64,000 bases of DNA from Pseudobdellovibrionaceae bacterium (lineage in GTDB: Bacteria > Bdellovibrionota > Bdellovibrionia > Bdellovibrionales > UBA1609): the NCBI GenBank assembly GCA_023954155.1, contig JAMLIO010000001.1, positions 62,001 to 126,000 of the forward strand. Direction: 5' to 3'. The translations under genes were made by a program, and so were the position numbers. The notes under the pieces are model-generated. The model saw nothing but the letters and a program-made list of their open reading frames with translations. It was not told the origin of the DNA and searched no databases. Positions 55,251 to 64,000 of this stretch are shown piece by piece. Each line of letters opens with the position of its first letter. Position 1 is the first letter of the stretch.

Positions 55251-57896
55251 ATGTTAAAATATTGGAAATACATCCTTGGTGCTTTTGTGTTTTTAGGACT
55301 CGTGGGAGTTCTCACTCTCACCATCATCATCTCTCGTTTTTCTTCTAAACTCCCTAAAATCATTAAAGCCGAAGACTATACCCCCTTAAAAGTCACCGAA
55401 GTTTTTGACCGAAACGGCGAGAAGATTGGCGAGTTCTTACGCGAAAGACGTATTGTCATCGACATCAAAACACTTCCCCCTTATGTGGTGCAAGCTTTTG
55501 TCGCCGCCGAAGACTCGGACTTCTATCGCCATAACGGCATTAATTTTCAAGCCATCTTTAGGGCTATGATTGCCAACTTGCGCGCAGGGCGTACAGTACA
55601 AGGTGGATCTACCATCACCCAACAGGTTGCCAAACAGATCCTATTAACCTCTGAACGCAGCATTGATAGAAAGATCAAAGAGGCCATCTTAGCCCGACGA
55701 ATGGAAAAGGACCTTAGCAAAGAAGAGATTCTGTATCTGTATCTGAATCAAATTTATTTTGGACAAGGGGCTTACGGAATCGAAATGGCCTCTCAGGTTT
55801 ACTTTAAAAAACCCGCTACGGAGCTACAGATTCACGAAGCTGCTATTTTAGCAGGGCTACCTAAGGCTCCCTCTAGCTTCTCCCCAGTACGTAACCCTCA
55901 GAGAGCTAAGATTCGCCAACTGTATGTGCTTTCAAGAATGCGCGACGAAAAATTCATCACCGAAGAACAACGTGAAGAAAGCGCAAAGATGTCGCTTAAA
56001 GTGAACTACATGTCAGACTATAAAGAAGTGGCTCCATATTTTCTTGAAACCGTCCGTTTACTTTTAGTCGCAGAACTTGGTGAAGAGACTGTGCTTGATA
56101 AAGGACTTAAAGTCTTTACCAGCTTGGATATAGAAAAACACAAGCAAGCTCAAGAGGCTTTAAAACAAGGACTTAAAGAATTAGATAAGCGACAAGGCTA
56201 TCGTGGACCTATTAAAAATATTTCTGATCCAACTGAAGCTCTTAATTTTTTAGCCGAAAAAAAGAAAGAGCTTCTTAACAAACAACAACCCTTTATCACT
56301 ATTGACGCCGAAGGAAAGGTGGTGGAGGTCAGTGAAGACAACAACCTTGTTATGGCCAACGCTGGTAGCAGCAATACACTCCCCAGCTTTATTGCCACTG
56401 GTGATGTGGTTGAAGGGATTGTCACTAAGGTCTTAGATAAGTATGGGTTTGTCGAAGTGCAACTTCCAGACACCGTAGGATTGATCGACTTTGAAAGTAT
56501 GAAGTGGGCACGTAAACCCGATCCTTCTATAGCGGCGAAGTTTGCAGAGATCAAATTTCCTTCGCAAGCCTTAAAAGTGGGAGACATCATTCAAGTTCGA
56601 GTTGTCGGCTCTCGCATTAAAACTGAAGCCTTTAGCAAACTGAAGCCACAAGAAAAAAGTCAGATCTTTCAATACGACACTTACGTGCACCTAGAACTGG
56701 AGCAAGAACCTGAAGCCGATGCCGCTCTGCTGTCCTTAGACCAAGAGACCCAAGAGATCATTGCTATGGTCGGCGGGTACAGCTTTGAAAGAACCGAGTA
56801 CAACAAAGCCATTCAAGCGGCTCGCCAAACAGGTTCATCTTTTAAACCTATCGTATATGCTGCCGCTTTAGATAAAGGCTTTCAACCCAACACAGAAATT
56901 TTTGATATCCCTATCGTTTTTAAAGAAGAAGACAAAGAAAAATCCACTAAAGACGAAACCATTTACAACAAGTATAAGCCCTCCAACCATAGCAAAGATT
57001 TTCATGGCGATATTTTATTTCGTGATGCTTTGGTAAGATCTCTTAACGTCCCCACCATTCGTATTACTGATAAGGTTGGCGTGAACTGGGTGATGTCTTA
57101 TGCGCAACGCTTAGGGATTTTTTCTCCCCTAAACAACGACATCACTCTGTCTTTGGGTTCAAGTGGCGTAACTTTGTATGAAATGACTAAAGCATATTCG
57201 CAGTTTGGTCGCTTAGGAAAGCGCATTCGTCCTCTAATCATAAAAAAAGTTTATGATGAGGCAGGCGAAGTCCTTTTAGAAAATCTTTCTCTCGATAAAC
57301 GCTTTCAGGAAGAGATTGTAAATCGAGAGCAGCAATGGAAAGAGCGGGTCCTTGATAGACAGGCCTTTGGTGATGTCTCGGATAAATTTGTTTTTGAAAG
57401 AGACGAGGATCAATTGATCAAACCACAAACCGCTTATGTCATGACCGACATCTTACGTGGTGTGATCTTTGACGAGAGTGGTACTGCGCGTGCCGCATCT
57501 TCCATCAATAGACCCGTAGCAGGTAAAACGGGAACCACCGATAATTATTATGATGCTTGGTTTATTGGATACTCTCCTCAAATTGCTACAGGAGTATGGG
57601 TAGGATACGAACAGGAGCGCACTCTGGGCCGTGGCGAAGTAGGTGGCCGTGCTGCTCTGCCCATTTGGATTCAATACATGAGAGAGGCTCACAAGGACCT
57701 TCCTATTGTAGACTTTCCTGTCCCACGTGGTATTGTGACCGTCGAGATCGATGCCAAAACAGGAAAGCTTGCCACTGACTATTCTGACAAGAAGTATCCC
57801 CAAGCTTTTGAAGAGGGCATGGAACCTCAAGAGAATTCATCTTCTGATGAACAGATAGATGAAAAAGAATTTTTGAAGGAAGATTTGTCTGGATGA
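55251..57896 (+). CDS. mrcA: Class A penicillin-binding protein 1A
   Basis: The protein has 881 residues. An N-terminal membrane anchor (about residues 8-30) is followed by the GT51 domain with Glu87 in VAAEDSDFYRH and GGSTITQQVAKQ. An OB-like insert follows (GIVTKVLDKYGFVEVQLPD), then the transpeptidase with Ser529-x-x-Lys in GSSFKP, the SLN motif in VRSLNVPT, and KTG at 759-761 (GKTGTTDNY). It polymerises and cross-links peptidoglycan. The Glu/Asp-rich C-terminal tail overlaps the start of uvrA by 4 nt, an unusual coupling. This is the housekeeping-type enzyme, in contrast to the 1150-residue protein at 24713. Confidence 0.95.
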   Translation: MLKYWKYILGAFVFLGLVGVLTLTIIISRFSSKLPKIIKAEDYTPLKVTEVFDRNGEKIGEFLRERRIVIDIKTLPPYVVQAFVAAEDSDFYRHNGINFQAIFRAMIANLRAGRTVQGGSTITQQVAKQILLTSERSIDRKIKEAILARRMEKDLSKEEILYLYLNQIYFGQGAYGIEMASQVYFKKPATELQIHEAAILAGLPKAPSSFSPVRNPQRAKIRQLYVLSRMRDEKFITEEQREESAKMSLKVNYMSDYKEVAPYFLETVRLLLVAELGEETVLDKGLKVFTSLDIEKHKQAQEALKQGLKELDKRQGYRGPIKNISDPTEALNFLAEKKKELLNKQQPFITIDAEGKVVEVSEDNNLVMANAGSSNTLPSFIATGDVVEGIVTKVLDKYGFVEVQLPDTVGLIDFESMKWARKPDPSIAAKFAEIKFPSQALKVGDIIQVRVVGSRIKTEAFSKLKPQEKSQIFQYDTYVHLELEQEPEADAALLSLDQETQEIIAMVGGYSFERTEYNKAIQAARQTGSSFKPIVYAAALDKGFQPNTEIFDIPIVFKEEDKEKSTKDETIYNKYKPSNHSKDFHGDILFRDALVRSLNVPTIRITDKVGVNWVMSYAQRLGIFSPLNNDITLSLGSSGVTLYEMTKAYSQFGRLGKRIRPLIIKKVYDEAGEVLLENLSLDKRFQEEIVNREQQWKERVLDRQAFGDVSDKFVFERDEDQLIKPQTAYVMTDILRGVIFDESGTARAASSINRPVAGKTGTTDNYYDAWFIGYSPQIATGVWVGYEQERTLGRGEVGGRAALPIWIQYMREAHKDLPIVDFPVPRGIVTVEIDAKTGKLATDYSDKKYPQAFEEGMEPQENSSSDEQIDEKEFLKEDLSG

Positions 57897-60766
57897 AAAA
57901 CATTGAGCTAAAGGGAGTCAAACAAAACAATCTTAAGAATATTGATGTCTCTATTCCCATTGGCTCTTTTACTGTTATCTGTGGCCCTAGTGGTTCTGGT
58001 AAAAGTTCTTTGGCCTTTCAAACTTTATTTGCCGAAGGACAACGTCGCTACATTGAATCTCTGTCAAACTACTCCAAACAATTTATCAACAAAGCCCCCA
58101 AGCCCGACCTGCTCTCTGTAGAAAACATCCCACCTGCTATCGCGCTTCAACAAAAAAATGGAGTCCGTAATTCACGCTCTACTGTAGGTACAAGTACGGA
58201 AATCACAGATTATTTACGACTGCTTTTCTCAAAAGTAGGACAAACGTTTTGTCCTGACCACAATATCAGACTTAAAACAGTAAGCCCCATTGATGCTGCC
58301 GAGGACGTCATTAAGGCTTTTCCTCAGTCTCGCGCTTACATTCTTTTCCCTATTTATCAAAAATTGGTCGCCTATAAAGACAAAGAACTTTTAAAACATT
58401 TGATACAGTTAGGGTTTTTACGAGGAGCTGCTTTTGATCAAGAAACCTGGCAAAAAGGCACTTCCTTTTATAAAACTTCAGAAATTGATGTCTTTGATCT
58501 AAATACAAGTGAAGCTTTAGACTACATCAAGGAAGATTTCTTTATTGTCGTAGACCGACTGGTGATCGAAGAGGATGATCTTGGGCGTATTTTTGATTCC
58601 TTTCAACAAGCTTATGACGCCTATTTAAGTTGCCACAGCACAGAACTCCATGGTGAGGCTTTTGTTTGGACTACAGACAATATTTTGCAGCGCTATACAG
58701 AACAGAACGCCTGCCCGATCTGTGATTTTAAATTTCCACCTCTGTCTCCTCAGCTCTTTAGTTTTAATAGTGCTCTAGGTGCATGTGAAAGCTGTAGTGG
58801 GTTTGGCAATCGACTTGAAGTTGATGAACACAAAGTGATTCCTTTTCCACAGAAAACTCTTATGGAAGGAGCTATTGCCCCTTTTGCCATGCCCTCTGGA
58901 AGAGCCGACTTTAGAAAGCTTATTAAATTTTGCGAAGCCGAAGGGATTGATGTTCATACCCCATGGGTAAAAATGAAACCCTTAGATAAACAAAAAGTCT
59001 GGGAAGGACACAAAAAGTGGTTTGGGGTTTTAGGTTTATTCGAGTACCTGGAAACCAAAAAGTATAAAATGCACGTGCGGGTTTTTCTGGCTCGTTATAA
59101 AAGCTCTTTCACCTGTAAGACCTGTCATGGTTCTCGCCTCAAAACTGAGGTGGATGACATCACCGTTCAAGGTAAAAACATCACCCAGTATTGCAATATG
59201 CCCCTGAGCGAGTTACTGGACGCTTTTTATAATTTCAAATGGAGTGAGCACGATCAAATTCTTTGCAAAGAAGTTTTAGGGCAACTTAAATTACGTTTAG
59301 AATATTTAAACAAAGTCGGCCTTGGGTACCTTACGTTAGATCGCTTAACTCGCACTCTTTCTGGAGGGGAATACCAAAGAATGAACTTGGCTCATCAATT
59401 GGGCATGGGTTTGTCACAAACTTTATTTATCTTAGACGAACCTACTATTGGTTTGCACTCTCGTGATAACGATCGGCTGATTGAAATCCTTAAAGGTCTA
59501 CACGAGCTGGGCAATACCGTTGTCGTTGTGGAACACGATCACGATGTCATTCAAAACAGCGAACGCGTGATCGAATTAGGGCCTGGTTCTGGGCACAAAG
59601 GCGGAGAGATCATTTATTCTGGTGAAACCAAAAACTTCTTAGCTTCTAATAGTCTTACCGCTCATTATCTTAAAACTTTGCAAAGCTGGACGCCACCTCG
59701 TGAAGTTCGACCCGTCAGCCGAAAAGATTCTTTCATCACCCTTGAAGGTGCAGTTGGAAATAATTTAAAAAATGTCACTTTACAAATTCCTCTAAAAAAA
59801 CTCATTACAGTGACAGGCGTGAGTGGCTCTGGAAAATCGAGCCTTATCACAGGAACCCTATATCCAGCATTGGCACAGAAGCTCAATATCAGTGCCGAGC
59901 CACCACTTCCCTTTAAAAAATTAGTGGGTGAACATCTTTTGCGTAACGTTTTTTTAATGGACCAAAATGCTGTTGGAAAAACTCAACGTTCCAATCCCGC
60001 TACATATCTTAAAATTTATGATGTTATTCGCAGTCTTTACGCCGACACCAAAGAAAGCAAATTCCAAGGTTTTACCGCTGGCACCTTCAGCTTGAATGTT
60101 GATGGGGGACGTTGCCCCACCTGTAAAGGCTTAGGTCACGAGCTGGTGGATATGATTTTTATGGATGACATTTTAATTCCCTGCGAAGACTGTAAGGGTA
60201 AACGCTTTCGTCAAGAAGTGTTGAAAGTGAAGTTTAACAACAAAAATATTCATGAAGTTTTGGAAATGACAGCAGAAGAGGCTCTTAAGTTTTTTGTGGC
60301 CTATCAAGGTATACGAAAACCATTGAGTATTCTTAAAGAGGTGGGCTTAGAACACCTTAAATTGGGTCAAGCCCTTTCCACACTCAGTGGTGGTGAGATT
60401 CAAAGACTCAAATTAGCCAAACAATTTTTAACTTCTGAAGCCCACAACGCCTTATATATTCTGGATGAACCCACAACTGGTTTACATTTCAGAGAGATCG
60501 AACTTTTGCTTAAACTTTTACAAAAGCTTGTAGAAGGCGGTGCCACAGTGCTTCTTATTGAACATAATCTTGAGATTATAAAAAATTCAGACTGGGTCAT
60601 TGATATTGGCCCTGAGGCAGGATCAGGCGGCGGGAAGATCATTGCCGAAGGGACTCCTGTTGATATTGCCAAGAAAAAGACTTACACTGCCCGCTACTTA
60701 AAACAATATTTAAGCGGTGAACCCCTCTATGGATCAAAAGAAAATCAAGCTCCTTCACTTACTTAA
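57893..60766 (+). CDS. uvrA: Excinuclease ABC subunit A (UvrA)
   Basis: The protein has 957 residues with two ABC ATPase modules. Walker A motifs are GPSGSGKSS and GVSGSGKSS; signatures are LSGGEYQRM and LSGGEIQRL; Walker B/D-loop motifs are LDEPTIGLHSRDND and LDEPTTGLHFREIE. Two CxxC zinc modules are seen, one in CPICDFKF...CESC and one in CPTCKGLG...CEDC. Some first-module motifs differ from typical UvrA (IALQQKNGVRNSRSTVGT rather than the usual IEQKTTSRNPRSTVGT), so it could be a UvrA paralogue. UvrA recognises bulky DNA lesions with UvrB. It overlaps mrcA by 4 nt and the msbA-like gene by 38 nt. Confidence 0.9.
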   Translation: MKNIELKGVKQNNLKNIDVSIPIGSFTVICGPSGSGKSSLAFQTLFAEGQRRYIESLSNYSKQFINKAPKPDLLSVENIPPAIALQQKNGVRNSRSTVGTSTEITDYLRLLFSKVGQTFCPDHNIRLKTVSPIDAAEDVIKAFPQSRAYILFPIYQKLVAYKDKELLKHLIQLGFLRGAAFDQETWQKGTSFYKTSEIDVFDLNTSEALDYIKEDFFIVVDRLVIEEDDLGRIFDSFQQAYDAYLSCHSTELHGEAFVWTTDNILQRYTEQNACPICDFKFPPLSPQLFSFNSALGACESCSGFGNRLEVDEHKVIPFPQKTLMEGAIAPFAMPSGRADFRKLIKFCEAEGIDVHTPWVKMKPLDKQKVWEGHKKWFGVLGLFEYLETKKYKMHVRVFLARYKSSFTCKTCHGSRLKTEVDDITVQGKNITQYCNMPLSELLDAFYNFKWSEHDQILCKEVLGQLKLRLEYLNKVGLGYLTLDRLTRTLSGGEYQRMNLAHQLGMGLSQTLFILDEPTIGLHSRDNDRLIEILKGLHELGNTVVVVEHDHDVIQNSERVIELGPGSGHKGGEIIYSGETKNFLASNSLTAHYLKTLQSWTPPREVRPVSRKDSFITLEGAVGNNLKNVTLQIPLKKLITVTGVSGSGKSSLITGTLYPALAQKLNISAEPPLPFKKLVGEHLLRNVFLMDQNAVGKTQRSNPATYLKIYDVIRSLYADTKESKFQGFTAGTFSLNVDGGRCPTCKGLGHELVDMIFMDDILIPCEDCKGKRFRQEVLKVKFNNKNIHEVLEMTAEEALKFFVAYQGIRKPLSILKEVGLEHLKLGQALSTLSGGEIQRLKLAKQFLTSEAHNALYILDEPTTGLHFREIELLLKLLQKLVEGGATVLLIEHNLEIIKNSDWVIDIGPEAGSGGGKIIAEGTPVDIAKKKTYTARYLKQYLSGEPLYGSKENQAPSLT

Positions 60767-62555
60767 AAAAGATATTGCCCCTTATCTGGGAGGCTTTATC
60801 GCTTTGATTGTTGTGGGGCTGATCGCGGGGATCACAAAGTCCACTTTACCTTGGCTCACATCACGCTTGCTCACTTTATGGGAACGTCCCGAGGAACTTT
60901 CTACTTCTTTTCTTGAAGAAGCCTCACACCCTATTATCGTGGCCATTAGAGAGTTTGTGGCTCCACTTTATAACTACCTCTTTACAGGTGATGACCAGAT
61001 CATTCGGTTACCTCTGGTGATTCTTGCCTGTTATATTTTTTCAAACATTGCACGCTTCATTGTGTGCTCTCAAACCCGTCTTATCGCAGAAAAAATTTGC
61101 ATTGATCATCGCAAAAAACTTTTAAATCAATACTTACAGTCCCCGCTTTCTTATTTAGAACAGTTTAAATCTGGTTCAGGCGGGCTGATCAGCCGTATGC
61201 TCAATGACATCAACCAAATTTATAATGGTTTTACCAAAACCGCAGACCTTCTTAAAGAGCCCGTGGTGTGCCTGGGCTCCTTACTTTTTCTTTTATACGT
61301 GACAAGCCTTAAACAGATGGCCTTCCTTTTTGTTTTGTTAATCTTTGTCGCTGTATTTGTGGTCGCTCTTACTAAGTCCATCCGCAGAAACAGTCGTAGA
61401 AACCAAGAAAATTTAGAAGAAATCACAAGTACCTTAAAAGAAACTTTAGATGGCTCACGCATCATTCGTTCATTTAACCTTGAGGAAAAAATCAGAATAC
61501 GCTTCAAAAAGCAGGTCGATCAATTCTACAAATTCAGAAAAAAAATCACCCTCTTAGAAGAATCCAGTGGTCCAATCACGGAATCCTTCACCACTGTGAT
61601 TGTGGCTGCTGTTTTGATCACTGTGGGTCTACTCATTAAAAAAGGCGAAATGACTGTTGCCGAATTTATGGGCTCAGGCGTGGCTCTTGGACTTTTATTT
61701 GATTCGGCAAAGAAGACTCAAGACGCTATCATTCGTGTTCAACAAGGCTTAGTCGCTCGCGTACGATTGCAAGAGATTTTACTTGTTGGGGAAGAACACA
61801 TCTCTGATCCTCAAAATGTCATTGCCATGCCTACAGATTGGGACAGCATCAAGTTTAACAATATCAACTATAGCATTGGCGATCGTCATATTTTAAAAAA
61901 TATCAATCTGACTATTAAACGTGGTGAAACCGTAGCCTTAGTCGGTCCCAGTGGATCTGGAAAAACGTCTTTACTTAATCTTTTAGAACGATTTATCAGT
62001 CCTGATTCAGGCAGCATCCATATTGGAAACGCAGACATCACGGCAATTCCTTTACATGAACTACGAAGACATATCTCTTTAGTTTCCCAAGATGTCTTTT
62101 TATTTAGAGACACCTTAGAAGAAAACATCCGAGCCTCTATAGTCAACGCCACTCACGCTGATATCGAGGCCGCTGCCAAAGCCGCTAATGTTCATAGCTT
62201 TATTCAATCTTTACCCGATGGATACCAGACCTTAGCGGGAGACCGAGGACAAAGGCTCAGCGGTGGCGAAAAACAGCGCATCTCCATCGCTCGCGCTTTT
62301 TTAAAGAACGCCCCCATCCTTCTATTAGACGAAGCCACAAGCGCCTTAGACACCGACAATGAAGTCGAGGTCCAGAAGGGTCTACAGACCCTTATGCAAG
62401 ATAAAACGTGCTTTGTCGTCGCTCATAGGCTGTCCACCATCAGAAACGCTGATCGCATCATCGTCCTTAAAAACGGCGAAGTGGTTCAAACTGGAACACA
62501 CCAAGAACTCGCCGACCAACAAGGCGAATACCACCGCCTCCTTAATCTTCATTAA
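60729..62555 (+). CDS. msbA: MsbA-like lipid/multidrug ABC exporter (fused TM-ATPase)
   Basis: The protein has 608 residues from the ATG at 60729; an in-frame GTG at 60717 is possible. An N-terminal six-helix exporter domain is followed by an ATPase with Walker A GPSGSGKTS (about residue 410), Q-loop VSQDVFLF, signature LSGGEKQRISIARAF, Walker B ILLLDEATSALD and H-loop VAHRLSTIR. Half-transporters of this kind dimerise to flip lipid A-core or drugs; MsbA is the likeliest by length and context-free similarity. The start lies inside the 3' end of uvrA. The last 26 nt, including the stop, are duplicated in inverted orientation at 62742-62767 by palindrome D. Confidence 0.85.
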   Translation: MDQKKIKLLHLLKKDIAPYLGGFIALIVVGLIAGITKSTLPWLTSRLLTLWERPEELSTSFLEEASHPIIVAIREFVAPLYNYLFTGDDQIIRLPLVILACYIFSNIARFIVCSQTRLIAEKICIDHRKKLLNQYLQSPLSYLEQFKSGSGGLISRMLNDINQIYNGFTKTADLLKEPVVCLGSLLFLLYVTSLKQMAFLFVLLIFVAVFVVALTKSIRRNSRRNQENLEEITSTLKETLDGSRIIRSFNLEEKIRIRFKKQVDQFYKFRKKITLLEESSGPITESFTTVIVAAVLITVGLLIKKGEMTVAEFMGSGVALGLLFDSAKKTQDAIIRVQQGLVARVRLQEILLVGEEHISDPQNVIAMPTDWDSIKFNNINYSIGDRHILKNINLTIKRGETVALVGPSGSGKTSLLNLLERFISPDSGSIHIGNADITAIPLHELRRHISLVSQDVFLFRDTLEENIRASIVNATHADIEAAAKAANVHSFIQSLPDGYQTLAGDRGQRLSGGEKQRISIARAFLKNAPILLLDEATSALDTDNEVEVQKGLQTLMQDKTCFVVAHRLSTIRNADRIIVLKNGEVVQTGTHQELADQQGEYHRLLNLH

Positions 62556-62767
62556 CTTCTATCTAGGTTTTGAATGTAAATACCTCATCAAAACAGCCCT
62601 CCGAGGCGAGCAATGCGTATCCGACATGCGTTGGCCTGTGGGACTTTAGTCCCAGAGGTTAATGCATGCCGAAGACGCTTTGCACCCGAAGTCGGCTGGG
62701 CTGTTTTGATGAGGTATTTACATTCAAAACCTAGATAGAAGTTAACGAAAATTAAGGAGGCGGTGGT
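62530..62767. repeat. Palindromic element D (same architecture, different core)
   Basis: Inverted arms 62530-62599 and 62698-62767 match in 68 of 70 positions (mismatches at 62547/62750 and 62551/62746). The 98 bp core (62600-62697) is itself an imperfect inverted repeat that closes on GGGACT-TT-AGTCCC. The core is not that of copies A-C. The left arm begins inside the msbA-like coding sequence, so the right arm is an inverted copy of that gene's last codons and stop. Confidence 0.9.
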
Positions 62768-62844
62768 CGAGTAAAACTAAACTTTGGTCGATTAAAGATG
62801 TCTACAAATTAGTCGATAAGTTGTTATGTCAAAAAGTTTGTCGA
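62766..62844. promoter_or_regulatory. Four GTCGA repeats upstream of the sigma-54 activator gene
   Basis: GTCGA occurs at 62766, 62787, 62812 and 62840, at intervals of 21, 25 and 28 bp, in the 95 bp before the start codon. They could be operator half-sites. The first also marks the edge of palindrome D, so part of the pattern may be incidental. Confidence 0.3.
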
Positions 62845-62860
62845 CAAAGGAGACAAGATT

Positions 62861-64000
62861 ATGATCAATTGGGATGAATTCGAGCATATACATGTGATTC
62901 GTAAACTTAAACACATCGTAGGCTCTTGGTGGAATGCCGACATTTTGTTCACTGATGACCGAGGAAAGCTGAAACTTTCTGGCATTGACAAACAAAAATA
63001 CTTTAACCCATCTACCGTTCATTTGTTGTCTAAAGATTCTGCAGCAGATAGCTTGTCAGAAACTGTTGTCAAAGCCATAGACGATTTAAAACTAACAGAT
63101 AATAGATTTGCTCTTCGTAAATGGGATGCCATCGGATATGACGTTGCCGTCTTCCCTATCATTATTGAAAATGATTTTATGGGTACTGTCGTCGCATTAG
63201 GTTTCATTAAAGACAGCTCTGACAGTGCACGTTTATCAGACATTAAAGAGCGACTGGCTGTATTTGGTTTAAGCCCAAGTGAAATCGAAGAGGCTGTTTC
63301 AAAAATTCAAGTGATTGATGAAGGTGACCGCGAACACTTTGTGGACTTAATTGAGCTTGTGAGCCAAGAGGTCATCACTCTTCACCTTGAAATCACTAAT
63401 AGAGAAAATCGAATTAAAGAACTGAACAAAGAACTTGGAAGCCGATACAAATATGACAACATGATTGGTAAGTCTAAGGCCATGCAAAATCTGTACAGTT
63501 TATTAGATAAAATCAAAAACTCTGAAACTACAGTTCTTGTTCAAGGTGAAAACGGGACAGGTAAAGAACTGATCGCCAAATCCATTCACTACAACTCACC
63601 CAGAAAAGATAAAGCTTTTATCATTCAAAACTGTTCGGCCTTCAACGATAACTTGCTTGAAAGTGAACTCTTTGGACACGTCAAAGGGTCATTTACTGGT
63701 GCTATCAAAGATAAAAAAGGTCTTTTTGAAATGGCCCACAAAGGGACATTCTTTTTGGATGAGATTGGGGACACTTCTCCACAAATGCAAGTGAAGCTTC
63801 TTCGTGTTTTACAAGAAGGTACATTTATCCCTGTGGGATCTACTGAGCCTAGACGCGTAGATGTGAGAATTATTGCTGCGACCAACAGAAATCTTAAAGA
63901 GATGGTTGAAAAAGGCGAATTCCGAGAAGACTTGTATTACCGCTTAAACGTGATCAACTTGCGTGTACCTTCTTTAAGAGATCGCAAAGAGGACATTCCT
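62861..64000 (+). CDS. Sigma-54-dependent transcriptional activator, C-terminus beyond window
   Basis: The frame is open for 380 codons from the ATG at 62861 (AAGGAGAC 7 nt upstream) to the window end. Residues 1-130 form a GAF/PocR-like sensory region that I cannot name with certainty. A coiled linker follows (about 160-190), then the AAA+ domain: YDNMIGKSKAMQNLY, Walker A GENGTGKE (usual GExGTGKE), the sigma-54-contact loop ESELFGHVKGSFTGA, Walker B GTFFLDEIGD and RVDVRIIAATNRNL. It would activate sigma-54 promoters. No phosphoacceptor receiver domain is present, so a ligand or partner protein probably controls it. The DNA-binding domain lies beyond the window. Confidence 0.9.
   Translation, partial: MINWDEFEHIHVIRKLKHIVGSWWNADILFTDDRGKLKLSGIDKQKYFNPSTVHLLSKDSAADSLSETVVKAIDDLKLTDNRFALRKWDAIGYDVAVFPIIIENDFMGTVVALGFIKDSSDSARLSDIKERLAVFGLSPSEIEEAVSKIQVIDEGDREHFVDLIELVSQEVITLHLEITNRENRIKELNKELGSRYKYDNMIGKSKAMQNLYSLLDKIKNSETTVLVQGENGTGKELIAKSIHYNSPRKDKAFIIQNCSAFNDNLLESELFGHVKGSFTGAIKDKKGLFEMAHKGTFFLDEIGDTSPQMQVKLLRVLQEGTFIPVGSTEPRRVDVRIIAATNRNLKEMVEKGEFREDLYYRLNVINLRVPSLRDRKEDIP

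Overview
The window looks like chromosomal DNA of a Gram-negative bacterium with moderate-to-low GC, most likely a member of the Bdellovibrionota/Oligoflexia (Bdellovibrio-like). This is an inference from the mix of genes: many signal-peptide and lipobox proteins, DUF4105, DUF3015 and DUF885 envelope proteins, MreB, a PhaR-type regulator, a PrkA-YeaH-SpoVR cluster, sigma-54 and hybrid-kinase signalling, and two class A penicillin-binding proteins. There are no phage genes, transposases, tRNAs, rRNAs or CRISPR arrays. Both window edges cut genes (an ABC-F ATPase at the left, a sigma-54 activator at the right).

Layout. 1-8171 (all minus strand): ABC-F ATPase, prolyl oligopeptidase, a GGA-rich candidate small RNA, DUF4105 and DUF3015 envelope proteins, a small exported protein and a FadI-like thiolase. 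8337-18973 (plus): a DUF885 lipoprotein, then a compact catabolic block (SDR, aminomuconate-semialdehyde-type dehydrogenase, two-subunit 2-aminophenol-1,6-dioxygenase-type ring-cleavage enzyme, asparaginase-II-like amidohydrolase, RidA/2-aminomuconate-deaminase-like protein), then a receiver protein and a hybrid histidine kinase. 18970-37852 (minus): L,D-transpeptidase, a four-gene operon of exported proteins around an unusual 1150-residue penicillin-binding protein, two integral membrane proteins with an AidB-like acyl-CoA dehydrogenase, and spoVR-yeaH-prkA. 37987-46311: LolB-like and TPR lipoproteins, phaR, a RadC-type JAB protein, then a minus-strand run glpD-mreB-sigma-like-TM protein. 46478-52831: HAD phosphatase, then xseA-xseB-ispA-tlyA, a degenerate patatin lipoprotein and pepP. 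52963-53138 is a convincing 6S RNA gene (ssrS). 53533-64000 (plus): an exported coiled-coil protein, mrcA-uvrA-msbA, and the sigma-54 activator.

The most unusual non-genic feature is a set of four long intergenic palindromes. Three (20731-20881, 41693-41855, 42516-42685) share a 78-79 bp core that is itself a hairpin. Each core is bracketed by 36-46 bp inverted arms that differ at every locus. A fourth (62530-62767) has the same architecture with a different core, and its arm is an inverted copy of the 3' end of the msbA gene. This suggests an element whose insertion or formation duplicates local flanking DNA in inverted orientation. I do not recognise such an element.

The catabolic block reads as an aminophenol/aminomuconate meta-cleavage route: ring opening by the alpha/beta dioxygenase, oxidation of the semialdehyde, then deamination. 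It has an unexpected amidohydrolase and lacks visible downstream decarboxylase, hydratase and aldolase genes, so its true substrate is open.
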